A stretch of DNA of 64,000 nt from Lepas anatifera (Eukaryota > Arthropoda > Thecostraca > Lepadidae): contig JAOTON010002234.1 in the NCBI GenBank assembly GCA_034440635.1, positions 349,001-413,000 on the forward strand, read 5' to 3'. Under the pieces are notes generated by a model. It was not told the DNA's origin. It was given only the letters and a program-made list of their open reading frames with translations, and searched no databases. The translations under genes and the position numbers were made by a program. Shown piece by piece: positions 12,251-24,015 of this stretch (position 1 is the first letter of the stretch; every line of letters starts with the position of its first letter).

Positions 12251-14841
12251 TATATCTTTTTTGCTTAAATTTTGTTGTAATTGTTAGGGTCTGGTAATGT
12301 AGCATGCTGGGAGGGGACTTCAGTCTGTGTGCAACAAGTAACTTGAGAAAATCAAAGATACAGAATATAACGGCATGATGAACGCAAGGAATAAGAAATG
12401 ACATTTGAATGCTCAGAATTAGCATAAATTTGATGGCAGGTCAAGCAAAAGGAAAAATCAGCATGAAGGATCGTGCTCGCTAGAATTTAAACATACAAAC
12501 CCAGCACTCTTAGCTGAGAGTAGGAAAATCCGTGACGCTTAGTAGCGATTTATGGAACAACAATTTGATATTGACTTAATGCACTGTGTCACAACCTGGG
12601 CACTGATATATTTCACAGAACCACAGGGCATTATAAATTCACCTCCCCCACAGGCAAATCCAGGATCTCCGATGGGGGCACATGGGCAGAAACGTCATAT
12701 AAAGGATAAAAAGGGTGCTGAGAGCGGCACGAGGTTGTCTCGCGGCAGTATCATGGTGACTTCGCGTTTTGCCAAGGGGCGTGGGAAGTGTATCATCAGA
12801 GGTCCTGGTACCGCACCACCAGGCACACACGCTACAATATGGTGCCATCGATTCTTCCCGGTGAGGGCCGCATACCCCTTTTGCCCTGGTCACGGCTATG
12901 CTTTCCCTCGGCAGTGCACTGCATGCGCTAGCAGCTGATTAATTCACACCGAGCGGTATATCTTGCATGGTATCCGGCTCGCAGACACTTGATATCAGCT
13001 GGAGAGAGAGGGAGGGTGATGGGCCGGCGCTCAATGTCTCCCTGCCCGGCGCCGCCGTCTGCTGCGGGACACGCGGCCAATGTCACACTCTTCCGCGTCA
13101 GATGTGAAATATTCAGCTGTGGTGTCGCGTCGTCTGACGGTGCCCGCTCCCAGGCACAGGTCACTGGGGCCTCGTGAGCCGCCGCCCCAGTTGTGAGGCG
13201 CATTCAAATCTCAGGCTCAGGCCGTACAGCTGTCTCGTGACCAAGAAGCGACGCTGTGCTCAGCGATGAGGGAGCACATGCATACAGGGAAAGTGGGAGC
13301 AGCGGTGCGGGCTGAGGTCAAAGTGCGCTTTTTGGCGACGGCAAATAGAATTGGTCTAATTATTCAGGTCTGTTGAGGTTTACGATCATTCCCGCAGGAT
13401 TTTGTGATGGACCCCAGCCTTCAGTTAGTTTCCCGAGAACTGATTTGTATAAAGTAGTTGTTTCCAGCCTTTTAGACACGTTTACCCAATTTCAGCAGTT
13501 TATATGAGATCACTACTGTGACGTTCAAAACTTGTAACAGATTCATGACATTCGTTATTGTTGCTTTCGTCATGCGTTGCTCTCACCTGTTGGCACACTT
13601 CTTGGGAGTTTTACAGCCCCCAAGAGAAACAGAGGCTGCCGGCGCACATGTTATGCCAGTCATGTAGTGTAGCGTGTTGTTCTATGTCATTGCAAGATGC
13701 AAGATGAGTAAGAAATACGTATGATATGTTATATATTTGCACTCATTTTCTCATACACAAGCTGGTATATTTCCTTACGATTTTTTTCTGAAGGCTGTAT
13801 CAAAGCTGTCTTAGCTTGACATCTCTGCTTCGGTTTCTCAGGCCCTCCTTACTCCGCAGAATAGCTCGGCTACCCCAAATTGAGTTATGATTAATCGCCT
13901 GGAAATCAAAGTTTTGAAGTATTTTCACTTCTCCAAAAAGTGGCATCTTGGTGATGTCGAATGATATGAATTTCCCAAAGAGAATACATGGCTCAGTCAT
14001 AGAGCTCCTGTCCGAGCCGTGGTCTCGGGTTCAGGTCCTGGCTGGCCCACAGCCAGCTATATTCGGACCCCCAATCCATTGGCGGATCCAGGGAGGTGGG
14101 AAAAAGGGCCTCTCACAAGCCCTCTATTTTTGCAGATTTTCCTAACAAAACGTTTTCACTTCTTGCTTCTCTTTTGCCCCGTCCCCAACGTACCTATTTT
14201 AATCTTCCACTACTCTAATCCCTCCCGACAGTGCAGGAGTTACGATATTACATGTGATAGCTACTTCAGTTAACGTGCGTTCTCAGAGCGTAATTTGAAT
14301 TATTATTACCAAGAAAGGACAAATCTTGTTAGCATGCTTCCTTGTCTGTTTTACACTGGATGACGAGTAATAACCGGGCGCATTAACCAAGCACCTGACT
14401 GGCTTCCCAGGCAATCATAATTGGCTCGTAGATCACTTTTGCTGATGCCTCAGGCCAAGGCTCCCATGCTATTATGCAGAAACTATTTCACGATACTACG
14501 GCAGATCGTGGAGGGCTTTGGCGATGATGTACGGCGGTTGTAACCTGAGAGCAGCTCCGAGACCTCCGAGAGTCGGATGAGCTTCCCGCGCCGGGCTGAT
14601 GGTTATAGGACGCATGAATGGAATTAATGTAGCCGGAGGCAGTTTGAGACAGCCTCAGCGAAAACCTGGCCTACATATCCGCAGAGGGTATCCCGTGTGT
14701 CCGGGCCTAAAACATGCCGTCGGATTTTATTCGGACTGAAAGCAGATCTGCTTAACAGCTGTGTACAACAGTTGGGACTATGTGAACCAAAGTAATGAAT
14801 GAGCCGGCCAGTGTGCTAGTCGTACTCAGTTTTTAAAACTG
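12251..14841 (+). other. Intron sequence with GC-rich block at 12990-13200 and one hAT-like end at about 14080
   Basis: No exon could be supported. A single ATTGGCGGATCCAGGGAGG near 14082 resembles the terminus of the hAT-like elements at 16755 and 48196, but no partner end was found. GC-rich segments near 12990-13200 and 14500-14700 are the best places to test for conserved non-coding elements. Confidence 0.4.
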
Positions 14842-14968
14842 ACTGTAATTTTAGTCCTTTATAAGATACCACATGCTTCGATCTTTTTTAATGAAATGTT
14901 TGCTGTAATTTTAGTCCTTTATAAGATACGCACATGCTTCGATCTTTTTTTAAATGAAAATGTTTGCA
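14842..14968. repeat. Tandem duplication, about 71 bp, two copies
   Basis: CTGTAATTTTAGTCCTTTAT, followed by AAGATAC, CACATGCTTCGATC and an AAATGTTTG-like end, occurs twice in a row. The copies differ by a few single-base indels, which points to a fairly recent local duplication inside the intron. Confidence 0.9.
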
Positions 14969-15857
14969 CACTTGGTTTTGGAGGTTTTTAGCTTTAGCAA
15001 TGAATATATTCGCGTTCTCCATTGTTTTATATGGAAGGGCTAGATGCACTCGTGATGAGGAGCAGGGATGTTGTCAATGATTTTCGAGCGGAGAGGGGGC
15101 AGCCTTGTGAATGGCAGCCTTGAGGTCATTGCCTGCCTAGTACTAGGGAGTGGGCGGGGCAACTTGTGGTACGTCATAACCGGCCTAGCATCGCTTTGCA
15201 CGGTTGGTCAGATAGGACAGTTAGGAATTATAACGCCTCTGTTGTATTCAAACATGCTGCAGCACCTTCGAAGTGACAAAAGGCAACATTTTTGTTCTTA
15301 GATAAGGTTTTCTTAGAGATTCAGTAAAATTGCAAAACTGTCTTATAGTGACGTTTTTTACAGGTGCGCGAATCGATGTGTTACATCTCAAGGCGTCCGA
15401 TGTTCACCAACGTAGCATAATACTGTATCCAACGCTTTCAAACACGGCTAGCGTTATCCTAATGTCTTGGTGATGAGGCTGATGGTGTCCTTCATATGTT
15501 ACATCGAAAGTATTTCAAAAACACATTCTTAGCCGAGAACAAAGGAGCCCGGCCGCTTAATGTTGACGACGCTAGTGGGACGTGACTAACTGGTAACATC
15601 TGTGGCCCAAGAAAGTCATGATCTGAACGGCGCTTAGATAAGTCATCTCCGTATCTTTCGCCTCGCATAGTGTTCGGCAGGACACAGCTTCTGGTGCGGC
15701 GTCCAACCCACCGCCGGTATGACAATTCTGATAACCTGGCGAGCGGCGTAATGTGTGCTGGTCCGTGCCAGCGCCATGACCTGATTTTCCAGTGCATTGG
15801 AGCAGTAGGACCAGCTTGAAGGCTCACTGTCCGTGAACTTTGACACGTGGCCGACAG
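14969..15857 (+). other. Intron 3' part before exon 3
   Basis: No repeat or exon seen up to the acceptor at 15856-15857. Confidence 0.4.
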
Positions 15858-15971
15858 GGAGGAGGCGAGGACGAGTGGCCGGCGCGTGCGGCGGACCAGG
15901 GTGTGCGGGTGGCGCCGGGGCCGCCGGACTCGATGCTGCTGCTGCTGCCTCCTCCAGCCGGCTGCGGTCTG
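15858..15971 (+). CDS. Tyrosine phosphatase-like gene, internal exon 3 (YWP-equivalent segment)
   Basis: The acceptor is GTGGCCGACAG (ending 15857) and the donor GTTAGT (15972). The 114-bp exon is 38 codons, phase 0 at both ends, matching the phase-0 end of 11270-11418. It encodes GGGEDEWPARAADQGVRVAP, then PDSMLLLLPP. Joined to exon 2, it places EDEWP just where second domains of the PTPRG/PTPRZ class carry a motif like EDEFVYWP, here three residues shorter, followed by a beta strand (GVRVAP). The acceptor is short on pyrimidines and the donor is not perfect, so the exon is inferred mainly from position, phase and the EDE..WP pattern. A longer end at a later GT is possible. Confidence 0.55.
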
Positions 15972-16754
15972 GTTAGTCCTTACCGTCCGCCGCTCCGCTG
16001 GTGCGGGGCGAGCTGTGAAATGTATTGACACTCATTGTGCTTCCATATTTACAAGGTATGGTGCAATACTTTTTGTGGCCTTTCCACAGTGGAATACTCC
16101 TGGGTGTTCCAAAGTTTTTTTTAAACAGTTTAGTTGTCTCCTTAGTAAAAAACTGATACTATATGCAGAAGTGTGTTGGCATCACTAGAGTGCCTTCTGC
16201 TTCCCGTCACATTCATCTTCCGGAAGAAGAGGACCGGTTGCCGTATTGGAAATTACATATGAGCTGTCGAATCTGTAGAACGAAATAGTGCTAATTTGGG
16301 GACACCTCGCAAACCAGTCATTGACATCTCCGTCGATGTTTGAATAGCAGTACGTTAAACATCTTTCTGCGACGATGAGTCTCCGGGAGAGGCGTCGAAT
16401 GAAGAATTCGAGAAGCAATGACATTTGCATCCACCTTAGAGTAGATAGTATCTTTAACTGCAATTTATGGTGCATCACACTGTTTTTGCCTGGTTTTAAA
16501 ATGCATCAGGTGAAATATTTATAGTTGGGCCGCCCCAGTTTACAAACGATCCATCTTGCAGTCACCAAAATAATGGTGCTGGGTTTTGGGGGCGTGTTGC
16601 GGGGGTCATGCATTTTTGTATTTGTTCTTCACGTGAATATTTAACGTGATACGTAATATTTCACAGATGACACTTATTCTGGACAACTTCCAGTCATACT
16701 CTGCTGAGCAGATTCGTAATGGGAGGAAATTCAGCACTTCCGTTTGGGTAGAGA

Positions 16755-17153
16755 CAGTGGCGAATCCAGCCGGTCGGTTTGGGAGGGGCAAACCAAAGTC
16801 GAAGAGCAAAAAAAAATAATGCAGTAAAATGCTGCGCTACAATATCACTTGCCGGTAGAATTTTCGGTATTTGAGGTGAAACACAAAAGGGAAAAAATAA
16901 ATTAAAAAAACGTCACGGGTGAAAACAAATATGGGCTCGAGATGTTTTTTCCGATCCAAGGCCCAATATTTACACTGAACTTAACTGGTTCTGTTTGAAG
17001 TTGAAGCACCAAAATCTTGCTTATAAACTAAAAACGAGTAGGGGAAAAAGGAGGTCGATCGCTTTGGAGGGCAAACACATAGTTTTGCCCCGAGCTTTTC
17101 CGTTTGGGGGGTCAAATGCCTTTTTTGTCCCCCTCCCCATGGATCCGCCACTG
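16755..17153 (+). mobile_element. Non-autonomous hAT-like element, copy 1
   Basis: The terminal inverted repeat is CAGTGGCGAATCCAG at the left and TGGATCCGCCACTG at the right. The 8-bp flanks GGTAGAGA and GGTAGAGT agree at seven of eight positions. CAGTG ends with 8-bp target duplications are typical of hAT transposons. The 399-bp interior shares long blocks with 48196-48698 (GGTCGGTTTGGGAGGGGCAA, TTTTGCCCCGAGCTTTTCCG). There is no transposase, so it would need one supplied in trans. Confidence 0.85.
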
Positions 17154-17161
17154 GGTAGAGT

Positions 17162-17714
17162 GCGTGTGAATATGTTCTGTGTATGCTGGCTTTAGCTGCA
17201 GAACAGAAAGTGGTGTAAGAAAGCCTGGACACATCAATGACTCTTAAAAAGAAAGCTTAGACTACGGAATAATTTCTCTAACTTTGCTTTGATCATGCGT
17301 CATAATGCACATGTGAAACGTGGTAAAGAAATTGAAGTATTGTTATCTAATGAGCCAGGATTTAGAAAATTATCTTCTTGTTGAGTGTTAGCATGAGGGT
17401 GGACACGAATTATGGGTGTTATCGCTCAAAATTGACAAATATTGACACAACTTGACGGAGTAGTCGGCTGTGACGCGATATCCACACTATTATTAGAGCG
17501 GGCAGACTGGGGATGCTTCCCAAAACAATGTTTTTCGCTGCCAAACAATGAAGCTTTTACTCAAACGCAACGAAGGAAAAGACGATGGTGAGGAAATATC
17601 GCCAAGCTTTGAAGCTACGGTCAACAACGTTTTTCAACTGTGGGTAGAGATTAGTTTCGTTTAGTTCATTGTGTTTAATCATCTCCCGCGTCTTAAAGCA
17701 AAAAGGGAATGTGA
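17162..17714 (+). other. Intron sequence, no feature seen
   Basis: Nothing recognisable between the hAT-like element and the next short element. Confidence 0.45.
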
Positions 17715-18160
17715 AGGGAATGTGGCACCTTGGTCGAATCCTGGAATTTAGTGTAATTAGGCGTACTTTTAGACAAAAATAATGAAACCACTCATGATTT
17801 CTCTGAAAAATGTACAATAAGCTCAATATTTGGTTTTTAAAAATACTCCTCTAAAAAAGAAATAAATATCAGCCTGTGGATGATGTCACGATCTGGCAAC
17901 CACTACCATACTTGAAACGCTTCAAGGGCTTCGATTGGCTGATGCTCATCGTGACGTCAGCATATGTCGTCACACCAGTAGCTCACAACAATGGCCGCCG
18001 GCGACGGGGGCTGAGGGGGCTGGTGTCATGTAGGTTTTAGTTTTTTCTACGGAAATATCGAGTTCCAAGACAAATGAAATATGGAGTACCGGGTTTTCCG
18101 ACCTGCTTTACAACTTGGCTATCTCAGTTAAAATCACGTTGTGAAGGTACCACATTCCCT
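17715..18160. mobile_element. Short inverted-repeat element with AGGGAATGTGGCACC ends, copy 1
   Basis: The left end AGGGAATGTGGCACCTTGG and right end GGTACCACATTCCCT are inverted. The right end is followed by TTAA. The interior matches both arms of 57668-58527: AGTGTAATTAGGCGTACTTT, AAATATTGAGC-like, GTGACGTCAGCATAT, GAAATATCGAGTTCCAAGAC. The left flank has AGGGAATGTG duplicated and no TTAA, so that side may be rearranged. Length is 446 bp with no coding capacity. Confidence 0.82.
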
Positions 18161-18639
18161 TTAAAGCATGTCCCATTAGCAGATGAACTCCAAAAATAAA
18201 GCACCATGATAGACAGACTCTGTCCTGCGAGCCAATTATTGTAGCAAAAACAACATTAAAGACGTAAAGCATTGCATGCAAGGACTAATCCATTTTAAAC
18301 ACATGTTACTGAGACATTAAATGAGGTTGGATTGTTTTTGTGTCGTATACCGGTTGCACAGATGCATCGTTTTCATTGGGAGCAGGTCTCAAAATGAGAC
18401 AAAAAGTTGTGTTTACCATTCCCATTTTATCGAACACGGAACGTTCTATTGCAATGTTTTTTTCCTGGGGGCTTATCTTTACACGCAAGATTCGCTCCCT
18501 ATCCGAGTGCAAAGCGATTTGTCAGCGACGACCTCTTTGTTGAGAGCTCATCTGTTTACCATAAAGTCTATTTGATGGAGAAACACGCGTTTGGGGACCT
18601 TCAAACGGGACGTATGCCATGGGAAATTTGTGTCACATA
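18161..18639 (+). other. Intron sequence, no feature seen
   Basis: AT-rich, with no repeats recognised. Confidence 0.45.
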
Positions 18640-19110
18640 GCAAATATTCCCACGTCGCAGCACCCTTCTGCCGCCGGACGCAGGTCTCCGCGCCCCGCCC
18701 GACTCCTCCCCGTTCATCATTGGCGCGCCGCGGTAGCTCCGGGCGGCTGCGTCTCGTGTACACAGCCCTTCCCCGGCCAGCCGCCGGCGCCGGCGGCGCT
18801 CCTCCGTCAGTCACTTATCTGCAATCATCGGCCGGTCGCGCCGCCACCTCCGTCACAGCAGACGACGCCTCGGCCAGCGGCGGTGACGCGATCGTGTTTT
18901 TATCGACCATCGCTCACCGGATGAAAGGCTGACACCATCGGCCGACGCCGGCTTAGAGGCGCCGTTCGCCGCCGCTTCCCGGCTATCGATGTCGATCGGC
19001 GGCGTGAGGCTGAAGACGTCGCCGGCGCCCGCCGCGGGGGAGAGCCTGAGGGGAGCCGTCGGCGGCGTCGATCCAACCGCCACCGGGCAGTGATGGGACG
19101 AGGTGGCGGG
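18640..19110. other. CpG-rich island within the intron
   Basis: About 470 bp of very GC-rich, CpG-dense sequence stands in AT-rich intron. Several frames are open on both strands (for example 18591-18932 plus), as expected from lack of AT stop codons. No splice-flanked PTP segment is evident. It may be an intragenic promoter or enhancer, or contain an unrelated exon. Confidence 0.45.
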
Positions 19111-19859
19111 TGCTTCTCTTGGCTATCCGGGCCAGCACATACTTACCCTGCTGTGACCCTCTAATGATCAAATACTCCTAGAAATCAGGATGTAACTGCA
19201 GGAGTTTACTAGAATGGGCTATTAATTAATATCCAAAGAAGCGGGTATGCAGGAATTTCTCAGAAGTATCCGAACTACTGCCACTCTTGGGCGTGGAAAT
19301 TGTTCAATTTATTTAATGCTTGGTTACGGCGAATAAAGGGCACACTTTTAGGCACGGGCAGTACATCAGATGATTTAGTTTGGTTATTTTAAGCTACCTC
19401 AGTGTGGGACATGTTTGCTAAAAATTGACGAGCAGTCAGGAACACGCGGCGGCGCCCGCGCGCCTGTATTTGCACTACCCTCACAGCAGCGCTGTGTCAA
19501 CTAGTGCATACCTGGGTAACGAGCGATCTCGGGGGTCTTCAGGCAGACTTGCTTTCGGTAATGGCGCTCTCTCTGCGTTACGAGCCGGTAGAATGTCCAC
19601 CAGGGGAGACATCAGCAACTGAGGCTCAGGGGCCCTGCCAGGTACCCGGCACCTCAACAGAAGAGCCCCCGCTGAGAGCTTACTGCCATATGGGGCACGG
19701 TGTTCCACATTGTTCAAAGGGCCCCCAGCAGAGCTATCTACAACTTACCCGGAATGTTCCCGGCACTGGCGTATAAATCTTCGGGTCAGATATGGCACAA
19801 ATTGGCTGGGTGTCGTCTCTATACGTGCAAGATGCTAACGCATGTTTTACTCCCATCTC
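19111..19859 (+). other. Intron sequence, no feature assigned
   Basis: Contains open frames at 19425-19776 without family resemblance. The left edge of the LINE that follows is not defined. Confidence 0.35.
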
Positions 19860-21702
19860 CAAAGTCTGGCTGACGTTGAGATAGTTACAGCTGGCAGAAC
19901 TAAAGCTGCTTCCGAATGTTTTCATATACGAGTGTCGTGATCCTCTTGCCGTGCCGCTCGCTAAGATTTGTTCTTTGTCAATGGCCCAGGGAATCTTCCC
20001 GAAGAAGTGGAAGCAAGCGAATATAGTGCCAATTTTTAAGAAGGGATGCCCTAGAGACCCCAAAAATTATAGATCAGTATCTTTAACTCCATTGTTTGGA
20101 AAGATTTTAGAGCGAGTAGTCTATGTGTGCTTGTTGGGGCATGTAAAACCCATTTTATCGCCGACTCAACATGGATTTGTTTTTGGAAGATAGTGCGCAT
20201 CTAACCTGGCCACACTTTTGGGCGCGGCCTGGGACTCTAACTCGCTTGACCACCAAACAGATTGTATATACACAGACTATACGGCCGCTTTTCAGAGCGT
20301 AAACCATTCCCTTTTAGTACACAAACTAAAAAATTCCTACAAAATTTCAGGCTCAACATTAAATTGGTTCTCATCTTATTTACAGAATAGACAGCAGTGA
20401 GTTATTGTCAACGGAAAGTGCTCGGAGTGGGGCCGGGTTATATCGGACACACCGGAAGGTGGATTGCTGTCGCCTCTTTTATTCGCGATGTACGTAAATG
20501 ATCTTCCGGATGAGATTTCCTCCTCCCATTGTCTCGTGTTCGCTGACGACTTGAAAATCTATCGTCAGGTCAAGTGCGAGACTGATACAGCCTTGCTTCA
20601 GTTCGATATTGATCGAGTGTGTCGATGGTCCAAACGTTGGCGATTGAATCTAAATCCGGACAAGTGCAAATACTTCTGCATGACGTTGAAAACAAAACCG
20701 GTTCTGGCAACGTATTCTGTCGAAAATATAGAGTTGGAACGTGTTAAAAAATCCGGGATTTGGGCGTCATTTTAGACACAAAACTCACGTTTGGTCCTCA
20801 AATTGAAAACATGGTGAAAAAGGCCAACAGAACTCTTGGTTTTTTAATAAGATCATTCCAAAAATACGGTGAAGGAGGAAATCTCAGCCTATCAGCTGTT
20901 CTCGTATCTTACTATGCACATGTTCGTTCGGTCCTCGAGTATTGTAGTGTTATTTGGGGCGGAGCAGCTGCTGTTCACTTGACTGGAGTCGACAGGGTGC
21001 AACACAAATTCCTTCTATGGTTGAACGCAAACTGTCGGAACCAATCTAGATCACTATTGTACAGCGACCTCATGAATCATTTTAAGGTCATGTCATTGTC
21101 ATCGCGAAGAAGTCAGCATGATTTGATGTTCATGCGCAATGTTCTTAAAGGTAGGATCGACTCATCTTTTTTAGTACGCCGTTTCTCATTGTATGTGCCC
21201 GTGAGAGCAACGAGGCAATTAGCGTTGTTTAATGTGCCATACGCAAGAGTGAATACCGTGAAGGAAGGATTGTTTGTTAGATTGCCTAGAGTCATGAACA
21301 CATTCCTGAACATCCGACCACAAGCAGACATATTTCATGACACCTTCAGCTCATTTCGAGCAAAGGTCATCTCATATATAGCCACATTATGGTTAAGATT
21401 GCACCTGTCGGTTCTAGTCTTGTGTTTTTTCCCAGTTTTTAGTTTTTATGTCTTAGGTATACTTATATTTTTATATTTTTAGCGCAACGTTTTTAGCCTG
21501 ATGTGTTTTATCTTTACAAGTTTTGACATGCTTTTACTTCTTAATTTTTACGGAAGTTTTTTTAACTTCCTGCTTATGTGGATCTTATGTGTGTAACACT
21601 TCCGTAGCCTATTTTGACATCCGATTTTTTATGTGACTTTGCCTGTAAATGGGCCTTGTTCCGTGGGCAATATGATGAATAAATGAAATGAAATAAATGA
21701 AA
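19860..21702 (+). mobile_element. Non-LTR retrotransposon (LINE), Jockey/CR1-like, 5'-truncated and broken
   Basis: The reverse transcriptase domain reads across three broken frames. FPKKWKQANIVPIFKKG is followed by NYRSVSLTP. Motif A is YTDYTAAFQSVNH, motif B is PEGGLLSPLLFAMYVNDLP and motif C is FADD (near 20540). Then comes WRLNLNPDKCKYF. The thumb and C-terminal part (20760-21482) includes VRSVLEYCSVIWG. An in-frame TAG lies at 20191-20193, a TGA at 20398-20400, and a frameshift near 20750-20765. The 3' end is a short AATAAATGAAATG-type repeat at about 21676-21702, with no long poly(A). No endonuclease or ORF1 is present, so this is a dead 5'-truncated copy in the phosphatase intron, in the sense direction. 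The clade call is by eye. Confidence 0.9.
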
Positions 21703-24015
21703 TGTTTTATGGTCATTCATTTGAGTGGAAAAACGTACAAATAATTGAGCGTTTAGAATTATTCTATAGTTTGTAGTACCCGCGGCGTTGGCCCGCTCAA
21801 AAAGTCTTTTCTCGACTTTGGTGCCCAACGCACACTTCAAAAGCGCCTCCACCACCGGTACGAAGCAGGGAACCGCGCTCCCAGTCAACGATGGATGCAG
21901 TCTCTTGGGTCTGAAACCCACTTCAAATACCCCCACGAATACACTTTCCACCATGCTCGCTTACTTCCACGAATACACCAAGCAGACCTCGTCGTGCCTT
22001 TGAAAGCACGAAAGGAGAGACAAATAAGATGAGAACAGTTCACCTACAGTGGATTTCGGTGCCTTGTTTTCTCACCATCCTGCTGCAGGGCCGAGAAGAG
22101 AGTCTTACACTGTTCCCAACCCGCTGCTGGCTAAGCTGCTGAATAAGCTCGGATAATGAGCGCGTGAAATAGCGCCTTTTGCGCTGTATAATGTGCAATG
22201 TATGTGCAATGTACAGTATACAATCATGTCAAAACCGCTAAAAATCAGTCTCTCACCTTGAGGGTACCGTATTGGTACACCCCATTGTCGGCCTCAGTTA
22301 GCGCCCAACTCAATTCGAGTGCCGACTCCACCGGACGGCTCTGTCACCCGTCAATGTCATCCGCCGAAAACGGGCCATTTTCCAGCCGACGACGTCGCGC
22401 CGTCGACCCATTATTTATTTTGCAATCGTTGGAGAGATGTTGGCGCCACAGGCCAGGGCGGACCCCGCTCTCGCCCCCGTGTCAGCCCACACTCGACTTT
22501 TCCACACCTGAACTCGTGGGTGTTCTATGGGTTTGCGCGGGTTAGAATCCATCTCACCTCTGGTAAATCGAACGGCCGCCTACTTCATTGTCAGCCGAAA
22601 GTGTTCGAAAACAAAGCCTGAAGACAGTCTGTCCGCTGCTGTGTGTGTTGCGTCCTGTTTTTGCACGGTTGTCCGGACGTCAACAAGGAGTGTGCTTCAG
22701 GCGTTCAGAGAGCGACACTAACAAAGGTGTCCAGAAGAAGGCACCGGATGTTTTTGCTTGAGCTGCGACATAAAGCCGCGGTCTCAGAGGAATAAGGTCA
22801 GAGATAAACCTGGAGGCTCGCATTTATGGATCGTCCACGTGCTGCAAATGCCCGGAAGCACTTCTGTTCGTATCTTAACTAAAACGTCCCTGTTTAAATC
22901 TACCAAGAATCTTGAAACACGAAATAAGCCAGTCGCGTCAATCATCTATCTTTAAAAATATTGATTAAAAAAATCCGAAATTTGAACAAGCTCTCTATAG
23001 AATACTGCGGTGTCCTCCGATAAAATGATATTAATACCCAGTACATCTGTTTTAAATCCTGTATGCACTCGGCTGGTGCAAAAAATACACAATTTTCAAG
23101 AATCTGTATATTTCAGTTTTTTGTGCATCAGAACACGTCAAATTCAAACATTTTGTTTTAAATTATCACTATACATGGCTGTATTTGGTTTTTTTACTTT
23201 AAACAGCCCTATTTTCAGAGGCTTTCTTCTTTACATTTGGCGCGCCAGCTTAAAACTCGTAAAGGAGCGATATCAAAACACTTTCTTTGAAAGATCTTCA
23301 CGGAATAAATATATTGAAATGCGCTAAAATCTAAAAAAACATAGATTCAATGAGTTATAGAAAGTTGAAGTTTTTGCTGCATTGCTGTTCCCAATTCCTT
23401 CCCTGAATACAATATAACCAGCAAAACGCCGGTGGGGAGGGGGTGGGGGCTAAAAACTAAGGGGACACCTGATATCAAATAATTTGAGTTAAAAACATAC
23501 TACCGTTCCATGGAGGAAAAGCGTAGGTCACATTTGTCCGATTTTGATATTTCATTATCATTCTATGCAGAAAGATTAGCTGCATCTACTTGTTAGATAA
23601 TTTGGGCTTCGTCATCACCCACCAAGCTCCTTTAGTTAATTCAGTAATTTGATTTATGAGGCTATATTATGGCGAAGGTGTGATGAATATTTTTGAAAAT
23701 AAAAGCTATTCATTACCGTGATGGTCAGGCTTTTTCACCCATGTGTATGTACCTACAAATTATCCATATGTAGACAGAAACCTCTCGGACACCACGCACT
23801 CGCTCGACAATTGAGGCAAAAGCACTTTCCGCTGTGAGACACCCACGTCACAGAAGTATATTATTTGCGTCTTGTCACAGCTGAAGTGCTCAAGGACTCA
23901 TTGAAGGTTCTTGCCCCCAAACAGTTATAGCAGCCTCAAAATGAGCGCTTAATTTCCTATCTCAGGACCTTGCAGTACCTGCCCACTCAGCTGGGCTGCC
24001 CAGTGCGCATTGATT
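21703..24015 (+). other. Intron sequence, GC-rich block at 22320-22560, otherwise nothing
   Basis: Short frames near 22198-22621 coincide with the GC-rich block and lack any family signature. The remainder is AT-rich. Confidence 0.4.

Noticed and set aside
12042..12425. Cys/Val-rich minus frame
   Set aside because: It translates a CA/C/TC microsatellite.
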